Position numbers and translations under genes: made by a program | The notes under the pieces: generated by a model | What the model was told of the DNA's origin: nothing | Seen by the model: only the letters and a program-made list of their open reading frames with translations | Databases searched by the model: none | NCBI RefSeq assembly: GCF_011683955.1 | Contig: NZ_JAAQPI010000004.1 | Span: forward strand, 248,001-312,000 | Source of the DNA: Pseudomaricurvus alkylphenolicus | GTDB taxonomy: Bacteria; Pseudomonadota; Gammaproteobacteria; Pseudomonadales; Cellvibrionaceae | Direction of reading: 5' to 3' | Length of the DNA: 64,000 nucleotides | In this document: in pieces, positions 8,339-18,241 of the stretch | Layout of the letters: each line of letters begins with the position of its first letter | Position numbering within the stretch: the first letter of the stretch is position 1

Positions 8339-8506
8339 ATGTTTTTGACCGCAGTTGTACTGGCACTGGTGGGCTTTACAATAGGTGCTCGCCACTGGAC
8401 CGGGTTTGTGTGCTGTGGTGGCTACAAGCCCAGAAAGTTGATACTAATCAAGCCCTACTGTTTTCTGAAAACCGTCAGAGATGACACAATAACCAAGCTA
8501 CATTGA
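8339..8506 (+). CDS. Small membrane peptide related to the one at 7699-7854
   Basis: The ATG at 8339 (an in-frame GTG exists at 8312) opens a 55-residue frame: a hydrophobic helix MFLTAVVLALVGFTIG, then ARHWTGFVCCGGYKPRK and a divergent tail. The core matches the peptide on the opposite strand, but no clear ribosome site is present and the C-terminus differs. It may be a decaying or diverged second copy. The two copies point away from each other around a broken gene. Confidence 0.4.
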   Translation: MFLTAVVLALVGFTIGARHWTGFVCCGGYKPRKLILIKPYCFLKTVRDDTITKLH

Positions 8507-9234
8507 CGCAGGTTACATATTCACCTGGCAGATGCCGTACCGCAAAGGGCATGAACTAGATTTGAGAAGAAATGGCATCGGAGGCTGGACCTGAACAGGC
8601 ATACTATCTCAAAAATGGAATCCTCACTTCAAAAAAACCTACGCAGGTTAGTAGTCCAAAAAGCTTACAGATAAATACCTCGGCAAGACTATCAGATCGC
8701 CCACCTTCGAGTCACAACAAAGACTCTTACTCCAGGTGACCGCCAGCCACGGGCTCCATACATGACTGTGATTCGATACACGAAGCCATTTGTGTCATCT
8801 CCCTATTCGACCACTTCGCCTTAATGAGCCGATGTAATCCAGGGATGATCTTTCGGGCTTATTTCGTACGCGTAAGAACACTGGTTCCGTTGTACTCAAT
8901 TTTCGAAGCGGACATCCCTAAGCTACGAATAGTCGCCGCTGAATTCCCGCTTGCTACCCGTTTCCGACTTTCCTACATCGGAAAACTCCATGAAATTATT
9001 CGTTAATGAAAGTCCGTTGTATGTCATAGAGCCGCCGTTTCTCACAAAGACAGGTATGCGCAAGTATGCGGCCATACAGCCTTATTAATTGTGGGGTTGG
9101 ATCAGGCCAACGTCCAACCCTGTCAGAATACTAATCTATTTGCATATTCCATGATAAATGGAATCATTACCAAACACGTCTTTCATCATCAACATGGTAC
9201 ATACTATGAGATATACGCTTTGGTAATCAAATAC
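8507..9234. other. Non-coding or fully decayed stretch
   Basis: About 730 bases with no gene that can be supported on either strand. A minus-strand stretch near 8790-8985 stays open over about 60 codons with one stop, but matches nothing recognised. Given decayed genes on both sides, this is probably eroded coding DNA. Confidence 0.4.
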
Positions 9235-9812
9235 CAGCTTCACAAGCAACGTTAATCGCTTCTGTCCTATTACTTACATCGAGTTTTCATAAATATGAAC
9301 AGGTGCCATTTAATAGTAGCCCGAGAGACAAAGAGAATTTCCGATGGCCTCTAGTTGGAGTATCCCTTCTGCAGTAGCTTTAAGAGCCCTAACTCCCAAA
9401 AAGTAAGTCCATCCACCTTTTAGCCTAAATCATTATTTATGTCTTCATTTTGTGAGGCCAGCACATCGGTAACATCAAAAATTTGAGAAAGATCCGAGAC
9501 AAAACTCGGAAGGTCTCCCTCTTTTTTATTTTTTATGCTTTGTACAAGTACTCTAAGAAATTCAGATAGTAGATATTCCAGAAAACCCGATCATAATCAA
9601 AGATTCTCAGCCGGCTTTTTTGCGGCGAGCGAAGCAGAGAATTGGATCCCCCCCCCAAAGCACTGATCTGTCTTGCCACTATCACCGTAGGCCTTTGCAG
9701 TAGGTATATTTGAAGGTTTCGAACTCTCAAAACCTTTCAGGGGAGCTATTCGTATGAAGTGAACGGCTTTTCTAGCCAGGAAGAAAGAATTAAATCTAAT
9801 TGAGCCAACCAA
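9235..9812 (-). pseudogene. LuxR-family (MalT/LAL-like) regulator, C-terminal remnant
   Basis: Read on the minus strand, bases 9415-9235 encode a recognisable LuxR DNA-binding domain: LTFWELGLLKLLQKGYSN, a TAG stop, EILFVSRATIKWHL, then after two apparent one-base deletions DVSNRTEAINVACEAG. These match the E-x-E-VL...GxSNKEIA..L..S..TVKxHL..IY.KL.V.NRTEA pattern of the family. Upstream, in shifting frames, lies linker-like sequence (VQSIKNKKEGDLPSFVSDL) typical of the region before the HTH in large ATP-dependent LuxR regulators. A run of nine C's at 9648-9656 marks another frame change. The N-terminal ATPase part is gone. Confidence 0.75.
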
Positions 9813-9826
9813 TTTGAAAAATGGTA

Positions 9827-9857
9827 GAGAAACGCTGCTTTATTAACAGCGTTTCTC
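9827..9857 (-). terminator. Intrinsic terminator of the second TonB receptor
   Basis: GAGAAACGCTG (9827-9837) and CAGCGTTTCTC (9847-9857) form a perfect 11-bp stem with a 9-base loop. Read on the minus strand it is followed within a few bases by TTTTT, and it begins 24 bases past the receptor stop. Confidence 0.8.
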
Positions 9858-9880
9858 GTATTGACAGATCGACAGAGATC

Positions 9881-12301
9881 TTATTGAAAGTTCATCCCAA
9901 ACTGAATGGCGATGGTTTTCGGCGGATTTGGCACCAAAGAGCCGGAACCTGGAGAGGTTGGTAATAACTGACGAAAATCGGATGTCACTTCGTCGTTCAG
10001 GTTTTTACCGATCAACGCTATGGTCCAATCGCCAGCTGCAGACTCGTAGCCAATTCGCAGGTTTAGCTTCTCATAACCTGGCTGGTAGGATATGGGCTCC
10101 AAAGTTGCAAGTGTGTCGTAACCGCTGGAGAAATCCACACTTGGCTCAATGCTCAATAACCCCTCACCCAACGGCATTTCGTAGTTCACGCTAAGGGTAC
10201 CGCTCCACTCGGGGCTAAAGGGTCGATTCTCACCCGACAGATCATTGGTCTGCGCAACGTTATCGTCACAGGTACCCAGTGCTTTGTTAACCTCATCGCA
10301 AGGCGCATCCACCCACTCATCATAAATCGCGTCCAGCCAGGCAACATCGGCACTAAGAGTCACTCGCTCGGAAGCTCTCCACGTGACCGCCATTTCTACC
10401 CCTTCGGACTTGGCTTTGCCGACGTTATCCACAAATGTGACTACTGCGCCAGTGGGAGAAACAGTATTACCAGATTCCTGAAGATCGTCGTATTCGTTGC
10501 TGAAAGCTGCCAGGCTAACGAACATGGCGCCGTCCAGCAACGTGGCCTTCATGCCCACCTCATAGGCTGTCACTTCTTCTTTGTCGAAGGTTTCCGGTAT
10601 GTTTGAGAACCCAAAGCCACCCGATTTAAAACCGCGGGAGAACTTAGCGTAAGCCATGACATCCGGAGTTATATCGTAAGAAAAGTTCACCGATGGCATA
10701 AAGCCACTGTCTTTGTGCGTGGTGTCTGCAAACTGCGCCGGGCTGCCGCCGATCACTGCACCTTGAATAAAACCGGCGAGCTCAGCGTCGTTGGTGATTG
10801 GGGCTAATCCCGGCAGAGGGATGACCACGGGATATGGAATCGGCAGAGTTCCGTAGACAGCTTCTAGCGGTACCGCCGAATCGAGTGTTGGCACGTTGTC
10901 AGACCACACCACAGGGATATTAATGCGCGACGCCTCTTTCTCCACTTCGGAATAACGCAGTCCCAAACTCAACAGCGCCGCATCCGACAACTGAATATCC
11001 ACCGCCGCAAAAACGGACTTCAGCTCTTGCTCCTGATCAGTATTGAGCGCATAGCCCGAGCCAGGGATCCACAGGGCACCGAGTGGTCCCAATAATTCTG
11101 GGGTCACGAAATTAAACGCCACGCCGTTTTCCAGCTCCAAATCGCTGTTGAGGTAGTAGGCACCCACCATCAGATCAATCTGATCGCCAATGCTGGTTTC
11201 AAAGCGAATTTCCTGTGAGAACTGGTCAAATTCTTCACCCACATACGCAGGCAAAAATCCGCCCTCTAATCCCAGGCTATTGGGCAGGTTCACTGGCATC
11301 GGGTCCGCCAGGCGTTCGCTCTCATGGGTATAGAAGCTGCTCACTGCGGTGATGGCACCTCCAGACTCCAGCTCCCAACGGTTGCTCCATTCAATTTCGT
11401 CGAACTCAGCTTTGAAGAAAGCACTGGTGCCGTAGCTGTTGTAGTCGATGCGATCTTCACCGCCCAATGCCAGAAACCCCTGGCACAGTAGTGACGATGG
11501 GAGACCGCCTTCTGGTGACGCGCAAGAGACGATTTCTGACGGTACCGCCTCGCTGACATCCAACTCACCATTGTCCCAGCGGAAGTCCATGCGATAGCTG
11601 TCCGTGGGCTCCCAAGCGAAGGACGCTCTGACCGAATGATCGTCATTACTTGGGCCCTCCTGGCCGCTGGTTTGATTCTCAGAATAGCCATCACTGCCAA
11701 ACAAACGACCCGCCAGTCGAACGGAGAGTTGCTCGGTGACAGCAAGAGAAGCGCCAACGTCAATATTGTAGTCGCCATATTCAGGTTCGTAGTACAGATT
11801 CACGTTTGCTTGACTATCGTCACCGGGATTGGACTTTCGCGTGGTTAGACTGAACGCTCCAGCGGTGGCATTGGCGCCGAAATAGGTCAATTGTGGACCT
11901 TTGAGCACCTCCACACGCTCCAGGTCAAACATGGCCAAGCGACGACTGATTGCACGGCTGCGGTAGCTGCCATCCACGAAGGTGGATACGGCTTGCTCGA
12001 AAGCAACGTTATTGCCCGAGCCGAAACCACGAATATTGATCAGTTCACCGACGGCCGTTGGTGCGATCTTGACGGTGGGTACCTTAGCGGCGAGCACGTT
12101 AAGGTCCGTCAAATTGTTTTTGGTCATGTTATCGCCGCTAACCACGGATACCGCAACGGGGACTTCCTGCAGAGTTTGCGTCCGCTTCTGTGCGGTGACT
12201 ACAATTTCTTCCAGGGTGTACTGCCCTATGGCCTGGGTTGATGTTCCAACCAGAGCTATAGCGCAGGTCAGGGGCAGGGCTTTTAATGCGAACGCATTCA
12301 T
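9881..12301 (-). CDS. TonB-dependent outer-membrane receptor
   Basis: This 806-residue receptor starts with a signal peptide (MNAFALKALPLTCAIALVG...), then TLEEIVVTAQKRTQTLQEVP, the TonB-box and plug start typical of this class. Plug motifs include INIRGFGSG and VEVLKGPQLTYFGANATAGAF. The barrel is long and ends GMNFQ, so the usual terminal aromatic is the second-last residue. It is separated by 208 bases from the NUDIX and LysR genes and faces away from the ThDP-lyase operon. By position it may serve that operon under the same LysR control, but this is inference. Confidence 0.92.
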   Translation of the reverse strand: MNAFALKALPLTCAIALVGTSTQAIGQYTLEEIVVTAQKRTQTLQEVPVAVSVVSGDNMTKNNLTDLNVLAAKVPTVKIAPTAVGELINIRGFGSGNNVAFEQAVSTFVDGSYRSRAISRRLAMFDLERVEVLKGPQLTYFGANATAGAFSLTTRKSNPGDDSQANVNLYYEPEYGDYNIDVGASLAVTEQLSVRLAGRLFGSDGYSENQTSGQEGPSNDDHSVRASFAWEPTDSYRMDFRWDNGELDVSEAVPSEIVSCASPEGGLPSSLLCQGFLALGGEDRIDYNSYGTSAFFKAEFDEIEWSNRWELESGGAITAVSSFYTHESERLADPMPVNLPNSLGLEGGFLPAYVGEEFDQFSQEIRFETSIGDQIDLMVGAYYLNSDLELENGVAFNFVTPELLGPLGALWIPGSGYALNTDQEQELKSVFAAVDIQLSDAALLSLGLRYSEVEKEASRINIPVVWSDNVPTLDSAVPLEAVYGTLPIPYPVVIPLPGLAPITNDAELAGFIQGAVIGGSPAQFADTTHKDSGFMPSVNFSYDITPDVMAYAKFSRGFKSGGFGFSNIPETFDKEEVTAYEVGMKATLLDGAMFVSLAAFSNEYDDLQESGNTVSPTGAVVTFVDNVGKAKSEGVEMAVTWRASERVTLSADVAWLDAIYDEWVDAPCDEVNKALGTCDDNVAQTNDLSGENRPFSPEWSGTLSVNYEMPLGEGLLSIEPSVDFSSGYDTLATLEPISYQPGYEKLNLRIGYESAAGDWTIALIGKNLNDEVTSDFRQLLPTSPGSGSLVPNPPKTIAIQFGMNFQ

Positions 12302-12509
12302 GATGATGATCTCTCCCTCGTGGGTTATGACGGTTTTTTATATCAGAAAGGAGACAACAGGCTCATTATTAGAGCGATCGGTTATTGGCAAAAATCCCGA
12401 ATCACAACTTGTCTCACCGTCTAGTCTTGTTCACGAGCGCTTTCACGTCCATGCAATATTCTAGATAGTAAATATCGATCCGATTGATGCTTTGGGACCC
12501 TGACGGAGT

Positions 12510-13103
12510 CTATGTTCCCTCTTCTGAGCCACCGATACGGGAAAAGGTATGTTGCCCTGCTCCATAGGTCGCTTGGTAGACACCGTATTGTCGGCTTTGG
12601 TGATCGATATAAAACTGCTGTAGAGATGGCTGTACCACTGGATAGGCGAACTCTTTCCAGGGAACTTCCTCTGCGGAAAAAAGAGCAACGTCCAAAGATT
12701 CCTCGCCCCGGTTAAGTTGCGGTGAAAGTAACGGCCCGTGAAATGCCAGGTACACTTCGCTGATCTCAGGCAGTGAGCCCAGTAAGAACAGCTCGAGCTG
12801 ATTGGGGTCGACAACGCCGCCGGTTTCCTCTCTTAGCTCCCGCGCAGCCGCTTGCTGCGGTGTTTCGTCGCTCTCCATAAATCCCGCCGGTATGGCCCAA
12901 CTACCTCGCTGGGGCTCACAGGCGCGCCTCATCCAAACGACGCGATCCTGCCAAAATGCAAGACAGGCCACTAGAATTTTGGGGTTCTGATAAACAATAT
13001 GACCACACCTGTCACACATCAGCCTGGAGTGCGTATCTCCCGCTGGAACCGCCCTGGTGAGTGGAGTGGCGCAGTGGCCGCAGAACTTTTCTTGCATAGA
13101 CAT
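12510..13103 (-). CDS. NUDIX hydrolase with N-terminal zinc ribbon
   Basis: This 197-residue protein begins with a zinc ribbon (CGHCATPL ... CDRCGH, four cysteines within the first 33 residues) and carries an intact Nudix box, GFMESDETPQQAAARELREE, near residues 74-95. It thus hydrolyses a nucleoside diphosphate linked to another group; the zinc-ribbon layout recalls NADH pyrophosphatase relatives, but the protein is shorter than NudC. It follows the LysR gene by 26 bases on the same strand, so they may share a transcript. A repair or cofactor-turnover role is a guess. Confidence 0.88.
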   Translation of the reverse strand: MSMQEKFCGHCATPLTRAVPAGDTHSRLMCDRCGHIVYQNPKILVACLAFWQDRVVWMRRACEPQRGSWAIPAGFMESDETPQQAAARELREETGGVVDPNQLELFLLGSLPEISEVYLAFHGPLLSPQLNRGEESLDVALFSAEEVPWKEFAYPVVQPSLQQFYIDHQSRQYGVYQATYGAGQHTFSRIGGSEEGT

Positions 13104-13129
13104 AACGCTTCCAGCAACATCCTATTTGA

Positions 13130-14056
13130 TCATTCGGCACAATAGCGAATATCGCAGGCCAGATTATCGACCAGTCGATCTCGAAACCAGTGATGAAATT
13201 CGTCGTTATGATGAACCTCTGCCCAGTATGCGCAAACCTTAACCGTAGGCAGCCCCAAATCGATTTCATGGATATCGATGGCAAAATAGCGAGTGAATCG
13301 CTCAGCGACAGGGCGTTGAACCAAAGCAACAGCTTCGGATTGCTCAACAAAATAGGGCAAAAGTGTCAGTTGTGGGATCATAATTTGCTCTTTGTCTTCT
13401 GGCTCTGTGGGTCCGATGATCCGTAATCCCAGAGTCGTATCACCACAAAAACCAATTCGCTGCACTGCACGCAAATCTTGTTCCGTCAGACACAAATTTG
13501 CATTGAACAGTCCTTTTCGCGAAATAGCCACGAAATCCTCTTGGAACAGTTCCAAGTGGTGCAGCTCTGGCTCGTCAATAAAGCCTTCAGGCAGTATCAC
13601 TAAATCCAAATCACCCCGTTTAAGCGCATTAATGTCGAGATCTTGAAGGTCCAGAAATTTAACGTGTACATTAGGGGCATGTTCAGATAAATCCGCCAGC
13701 AAGCCACACCCCAGCGTCGCCACTACATTGTCCGCTGTGGCAATCACCAGTTCGCGACGTAGCGTTTCTAACTCCAACTCCTGCGGCTGAGTCATGCTCT
13801 CGATTTCCGACAACGCACGAGCAAGTCTCGGTTCCAGAGTTCCGGCAAAGTGCGTCAACACCATACTGCGACCGGCACGAACCAGTATTTCGTCCTCAAA
13901 TTGCAGGCGAATACGTTTGAGGGCTTCACTGACCGCCGACTGACTCATGTGCAGAACCTCGGCCGTTCTGGACACACTTTTGGTTTGAATCAGGGAACGC
14001 AGCACCGGCAGTAGATTAAGATCCAATGCTCGCAAATTCTTTACTGGATTAACCAT
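13130..14056 (-). CDS. LysR-type transcriptional regulator (NodD/PcpR-like)
   Basis: The frame stays open to 14167, but the start is placed at the ATG at 14056, because the family begins about ten residues before its first helix (here NLRALDLNLLPVLRSLI). That gives 308 residues. The winged helix-turn-helix reads SVSRTAEVLHMSQSAVSEALKRIR, and the substrate-binding domain follows. The gene is divergent from the ThDP-enzyme operon across 185 bases, the standard arrangement in which a LysR protein binds the shared promoter and responds to a pathway compound. Confidence 0.9.
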   Translation of the reverse strand: MVNPVKNLRALDLNLLPVLRSLIQTKSVSRTAEVLHMSQSAVSEALKRIRLQFEDEILVRAGRSMVLTHFAGTLEPRLARALSEIESMTQPQELELETLRRELVIATADNVVATLGCGLLADLSEHAPNVHVKFLDLQDLDINALKRGDLDLVILPEGFIDEPELHHLELFQEDFVAISRKGLFNANLCLTEQDLRAVQRIGFCGDTTLGLRIIGPTEPEDKEQIMIPQLTLLPYFVEQSEAVALVQRPVAERFTRYFAIDIHEIDLGLPTVKVCAYWAEVHHNDEFHHWFRDRLVDNLACDIRYCAE

Positions 14057-14241
14057 AATCGAGTTTATGTCGTTTACTTGTATGGTCGGATTATCACACC
14101 AATTAAGAATAGTCGCAAAGTCCCCACTCCCGCCAGCGGCTTCTTCCGCCTCTCCGATAGCAGACATATGGAATATTGATTAGGGCGTCCGTCAAGTCGA
14201 TGACACTATACCTGCTCTAATCTTGCTGGAGAGACGTGTTC

Positions 14242-15957
14242 ATGGCTGATGAGTTTTCCGATCAATCCGTGGCAGAAGCGTATCTGCTCTACCTAAAGTC
14301 ATCAGGTATTGATTACCTGTTTATGAATGTTGGAACGGATTTTGCGCCCTTGGTAGAAGCCTATGCCCGCATTGAGGCCAGTGGGCAGGATGTCAAACAA
14401 TACCCTCGTCCAATTCTCGGCACCCACGAGAACCTGGTCATCGGTATGGCCCACGGCGCTTACCTTGCCAGCCGCCAGATGCAAGCGGCTATGTTTCACG
14501 TCAACGTCGGCACCGCCAACGCAGCCTGTGGCATCATTAATGCCGGCGTAGAACGTATTCCGCTCTTTATCGCTGCTGGTCGTACACCCTACCTGGAGGG
14601 AGGCAAGCTCGGCGCCCGAGACAACCGGACCAATTGGGGGCAGGAGATGATGGACCAACACGCATTGGTTCGTGAAGCCGTCAAATGGGACTATGAGCTG
14701 AGAGACCCCTTGCAAGTCAACGATGTGATGCATCGTGCTTTTACCCTGGCCCAAACAGAGCCAACAGGCCCTGTCTATCTGACATTGCCTCGTGAAGTGC
14801 TGGCGGAAGATATGCCTCAGCCACTTTTTCCAACAAACTCTCGCGTGGCAACCGTTCCATCAGTAACCTATCCAGATCCAACGGCCATCAGCCTGCTGGC
14901 CGACAAACTGATGGCAGCAGAATTACCGGTTATTTCTTCACTTGCTGTCGGCGCCGATCCCGCTGCCGTTGAATTACTGGCGGAGATCTGTGAGCGTTTT
15001 GCAATTGGGTATGTGGAAGAGCTGGCTCGCTATATGAACCTGCCACATAACCACCCCTACCATCTGGGTTTTAAAGTTCATCCTGTATTCGAACAGGCCG
15101 ATGTACTTTGTTTTCTGGAGTCCGACGTGCCCTGGTTGCCACAAGTGATGGTCCCCAATGAGGACGTGTTTATTGCACAGTGCGGCGTCGATCCCAACTT
15201 CAGCACCTACGCCATGCGCTCGCACCGCAGTGACCTCTCAATTGCCAGCTCCAGTCTGCCATTGCTGCGTGCCCTGCTAAGGGAGCTGGAAAGCCGAGAT
15301 CAGGCCGTTGATTCAAAACGGCGAGAACGGCTGGAATCCCTATCGGCCGCTTCTAAAAACCAGTGGTCACAAATCTTTGCAGATTCACGTTCGAATCAAG
15401 GGCCTATGGACTATATGTTCTTGAGTGAGGCACTTGCCGAAATTCTGCACGATGACTGCCTGCTGTTCAATGAATATTTCGCGCAACCCGCCGCACTGGA
15501 TCTATCAGTGCCCGGCTCTTACTTTATGATGCCGGCCAGTGGCGGACTGGGCTGGTCACTGCCAGCCGCAGTTGGCGCCAAAATCCAGGCCCCGGAAAAA
15601 ACCAGCATCGTCGCCATTGGTGACGGCAGCTACACCTTTACCAACCCCACCGCCTGCCATCAGGCCAGCCAGAAATATGAGGCTCCCGTACTGACGCTGA
15701 TCTGCAATAACGCCTATTGGAACGCTGTGGACTTCACAGCAAAGCAAGTGTATCCGGACGGACACCTTGCCCAGTGTTCCCGCATCGACATGGCGGATAT
15801 TGGTCCTTCTCCTGCGTTTGAAAAATATGCAGAAGCCTCCGGTGGCTACGGTGAAGTAGTCACCCATCGTGACCAACTAGTGCCTGCGCTCAAACGTGGC
15901 CTTCACGCTGTGGAAAGCGAAAAACGGCAAGCCGTTATCAATGTGATCTGCGCCTGA
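14242..15957 (+). CDS. Thiamine-diphosphate-dependent enzyme (lyase/decarboxylase, acetolactate-synthase fold)
   Basis: This protein has the three domains of the ThDP enzyme family. The catalytic glutamate lies in GTHENLVIGMAHGAYLAS (about residue 63), and the cofactor motif starts at GDGSYTF and ends at ICNNAYWN in the C-terminal domain. The start is the ATG at 14242, with GGAGAG eight bases upstream, rather than the GTG at 14236. Relatives decarboxylate 2-oxo acids or make and break acyloins. It lacks a clear match to biosynthetic acetolactate synthase, no small subunit is nearby, and it heads an operon with an SDR, an aldehyde dehydrogenase and an acyl-CoA ligase. A C-C cleaving lyase that yields an aldehyde would fit. 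Confidence 0.85.
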   Translation: MADEFSDQSVAEAYLLYLKSSGIDYLFMNVGTDFAPLVEAYARIEASGQDVKQYPRPILGTHENLVIGMAHGAYLASRQMQAAMFHVNVGTANAACGIINAGVERIPLFIAAGRTPYLEGGKLGARDNRTNWGQEMMDQHALVREAVKWDYELRDPLQVNDVMHRAFTLAQTEPTGPVYLTLPREVLAEDMPQPLFPTNSRVATVPSVTYPDPTAISLLADKLMAAELPVISSLAVGADPAAVELLAEICERFAIGYVEELARYMNLPHNHPYHLGFKVHPVFEQADVLCFLESDVPWLPQVMVPNEDVFIAQCGVDPNFSTYAMRSHRSDLSIASSSLPLLRALLRELESRDQAVDSKRRERLESLSAASKNQWSQIFADSRSNQGPMDYMFLSEALAEILHDDCLLFNEYFAQPAALDLSVPGSYFMMPASGGLGWSLPAAVGAKIQAPEKTSIVAIGDGSYTFTNPTACHQASQKYEAPVLTLICNNAYWNAVDFTAKQVYPDGHLAQCSRIDMADIGPSPAFEKYAEASGGYGEVVTHRDQLVPALKRGLHAVESEKRQAVINVICA

Positions 15958-15982
15958 CTGATTCATTTTGGAGAGTGAAAAT

Positions 15983-16771
15983 ATGAAAACCTGTCTTAAC
16001 TCGCTGTTTTCCCTTGAAGGGCGCACCGCACTGATTACCGGTGGTACCAGTGGCATTGGATTGATGATGGCGCGGAGCCTGATGTTGGCAGGTGCTAGAG
16101 TGATTTTGGTCGGTCGAAATCCCGAAAACTGCCAACAAAAAATCAGCGAACTCAATGACACCATCCGCACCTCACCAACCGCCGAGTTCATCAGTGCTGA
16201 TCTTTCTAGTGAAGAGGGATTGGACATACTCGTCACCAAATTAATCTCCAGAACCGAAAAACTGTCGATTCTCATCAACAACGCCGGTATGACAGCCCAT
16301 TCGCCATTGGGCACTTACCCCGGCAGCCATTTCGACGACATTATGGCACTTAACGTCAAGACGCCTTTTCTATTGGCCCAGGCACTGTTGCCACAACTCA
16401 AAGCCAATGCGACCGCCGGGCGTCCCTCTCACATTATCAATACGGGCTCTATCGGAGGGATCGTTCACACCACACCGGACTCTTTTGCCTATGGCCCCAG
16501 TAAGGCGGCATTACACCACATGACCAAAGTTCTGGCCAAGAGACTGGCGAGCGACCATATCTTGGTCAATGCGCTAGCGCCGGGTCTCTTCCCCAGCAAA
16601 ATGTCCGCGTGGATCACCGAGGACCCCTCTACCCTCGACTCGGTTTCCCAGCAGATTCCTGTCGGGCGAATTGGGCATCCCGACGATATCGCCCGCGCAC
16701 TTATTGCCTTGGTCTCTGGCAGCTATCAGACCGGTACCATTGTCGCTCTCGATGGTGGCATGGCGCTGTAA
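15983..16771 (+). CDS. Short-chain dehydrogenase/reductase
   Basis: This classical SDR of 262 residues shows the cofactor motif TGGTSGIG, the NNAG motif, and the catalytic Y-x3-K in YGPSK; it ends with the usual GTIVALDGGMAL. The start is the ATG at 15983 with GGAGAG seven bases upstream; a TTG at 15968 is in frame but lacks a site. It lies 25 bases behind the ThDP enzyme gene and ahead of an aldehyde dehydrogenase. It probably oxidises or reduces a hydroxy-ketone or alcohol intermediate of the same pathway, using NAD(P). Confidence 0.9.
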   Translation: MKTCLNSLFSLEGRTALITGGTSGIGLMMARSLMLAGARVILVGRNPENCQQKISELNDTIRTSPTAEFISADLSSEEGLDILVTKLISRTEKLSILINNAGMTAHSPLGTYPGSHFDDIMALNVKTPFLLAQALLPQLKANATAGRPSHIINTGSIGGIVHTTPDSFAYGPSKAALHHMTKVLAKRLASDHILVNALAPGLFPSKMSAWITEDPSTLDSVSQQIPVGRIGHPDDIARALIALVSGSYQTGTIVALDGGMAL

Positions 16772-16805
16772 CGCTCGTATTTAAACCCAATTCAGGAGAA
16801 TTCGT

Positions 16806-18218
16806 GTGGATCTCAACAGAACATTCAGCATGACAGTAAACGGAGCTGCATTGGCTGGCGCCGAAACCATGGACGTGATCAACCCTGCCACCGGTGAAGT
16901 CTGCACCAACGCGCCGCAAGCATCCAAAACACAGGTTGATGAGGCCATCGCCTGCGCTAGATCGGCTTTCTCACAATGGAAGACGACCACCATCGAAGAA
17001 CGTCAGTCGTTGGTCAAACAAGCCGCCAGAATCCTGGAAGCAAATATTGAAGAGCTTGCACAGATCCTCCTTTTAGAACATGGAAGACCACTGCAAGGCT
17101 GTATGATGGAGTTGCAGGCCGCCATTCAGTACTTTGATGACTTTGCAGCCATGACCCCGGAAGTACTGGTCACCGAAGACTCGGATGTGCGCCGGGTGGA
17201 AGTCCACTACGAACCCCTGGGCGTGGTTTGCGCAATCCCCGCCTGGAACTTCCCCATCACGTTGAGTGCCATGAAAATTTGCCCAGCATTAGTAGCCGGC
17301 AACACTCTCGTACTACGCCCGTCTCCCACAACGTCGCTGACATTGTTGAGAATCGGCGAACTGCTGCGCGATGTTTTCCCTGCAGGTGTTTTTAACGTCA
17401 TCAGTGGTAACGGCCTTGGCAGTTTTCTAACCTCTCACTCGGGCTTCGACAAAATTTCCTATACTGGTTCCACCGAAACAGGCAAACAGGTCATGGCCGC
17501 CGGCGCCGACAGCCTGAGACGGATGACATTGGAGTTGGGCGGCAATGACGCTGCCATTGTCCTGCCGGACGTCGACATAGAAAAGGTTGCTCCGCAGATT
17601 TTTTTTGGCGCTTTCTTTAACAGTGCGCAGATCTGTGTTGCCACCAAACGATTATACATCCACGCTGACATCTATGAGCCCTTGCGTGATGCACTCCATC
17701 AAATTGCCAAGGCATCCAAAATGGGAGATGGTAGCGAGCCCGATACGGTATTGGGACCCATTCAAAATCAACGTCAATACCGTAGCGTCTCAGCGTTACT
17801 AGAACACGCCCAGAAAGAGGGACTCACGCTATTGACCGGCTACCAACCAGAAAATCAGGAAGGTTACTTTATTCCTGCCACCCTCGTTGACAATCCACCG
17901 CACGACAGTCGCGTTGTCACTGAAGAAGCGTTTGGTCCAATTTTGCCGCTAATTAAGTTCGACAATGAGGACGATCTTATTCAGCAGGTTAACAGCAGCA
18001 AATACGGCCTTGCCGGTGCGATCTGGGCACAAGACACGCAGAAAGCCGTGACCCTTGCTAAACGCATGGATACTGGCACCGTTTGGATTAACGAAAATCT
18101 CTATCTCCCTGCTTCCACACCGTTTGGCGGGCACAAACAATCGGGTATCGGCGTTGAGAATGGCATGGCTGGACTGCTTGGGTTTATGCAACAAAAGGCC
18201 ATTTACATTCCCAAATAA
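16806..18218 (+). CDS. NAD(P)-dependent aldehyde dehydrogenase
   Basis: This 470-residue aldehyde dehydrogenase carries the oxyanion Asn region PAWNFPITLS, the cofactor motif YTGSTETGKQV, the general-base Glu in LELGGND and the catalytic Cys in SAQICVATKR. The start is a GTG at 16806 with AGGAG seven bases upstream; the next ATG at 16830 has no such site. Third in the ThDP operon, it would oxidise an aldehyde made by the lyase or SDR to an acid, which the next gene's product could then activate with CoA. Confidence 0.93.
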   Translation: MDLNRTFSMTVNGAALAGAETMDVINPATGEVCTNAPQASKTQVDEAIACARSAFSQWKTTTIEERQSLVKQAARILEANIEELAQILLLEHGRPLQGCMMELQAAIQYFDDFAAMTPEVLVTEDSDVRRVEVHYEPLGVVCAIPAWNFPITLSAMKICPALVAGNTLVLRPSPTTSLTLLRIGELLRDVFPAGVFNVISGNGLGSFLTSHSGFDKISYTGSTETGKQVMAAGADSLRRMTLELGGNDAAIVLPDVDIEKVAPQIFFGAFFNSAQICVATKRLYIHADIYEPLRDALHQIAKASKMGDGSEPDTVLGPIQNQRQYRSVSALLEHAQKEGLTLLTGYQPENQEGYFIPATLVDNPPHDSRVVTEEAFGPILPLIKFDNEDDLIQQVNSSKYGLAGAIWAQDTQKAVTLAKRMDTGTVWINENLYLPASTPFGGHKQSGIGVENGMAGLLGFMQQKAIYIPK

Positions 18219-18241
18219 TCGGACAACTACAGGACGGAATT

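Noticed and set aside
8824-9006. A 60-codon plus-strand frame in the graveyard region
   Set aside because: No ribosome site, no domain match, and neighbouring sequence is decayed.
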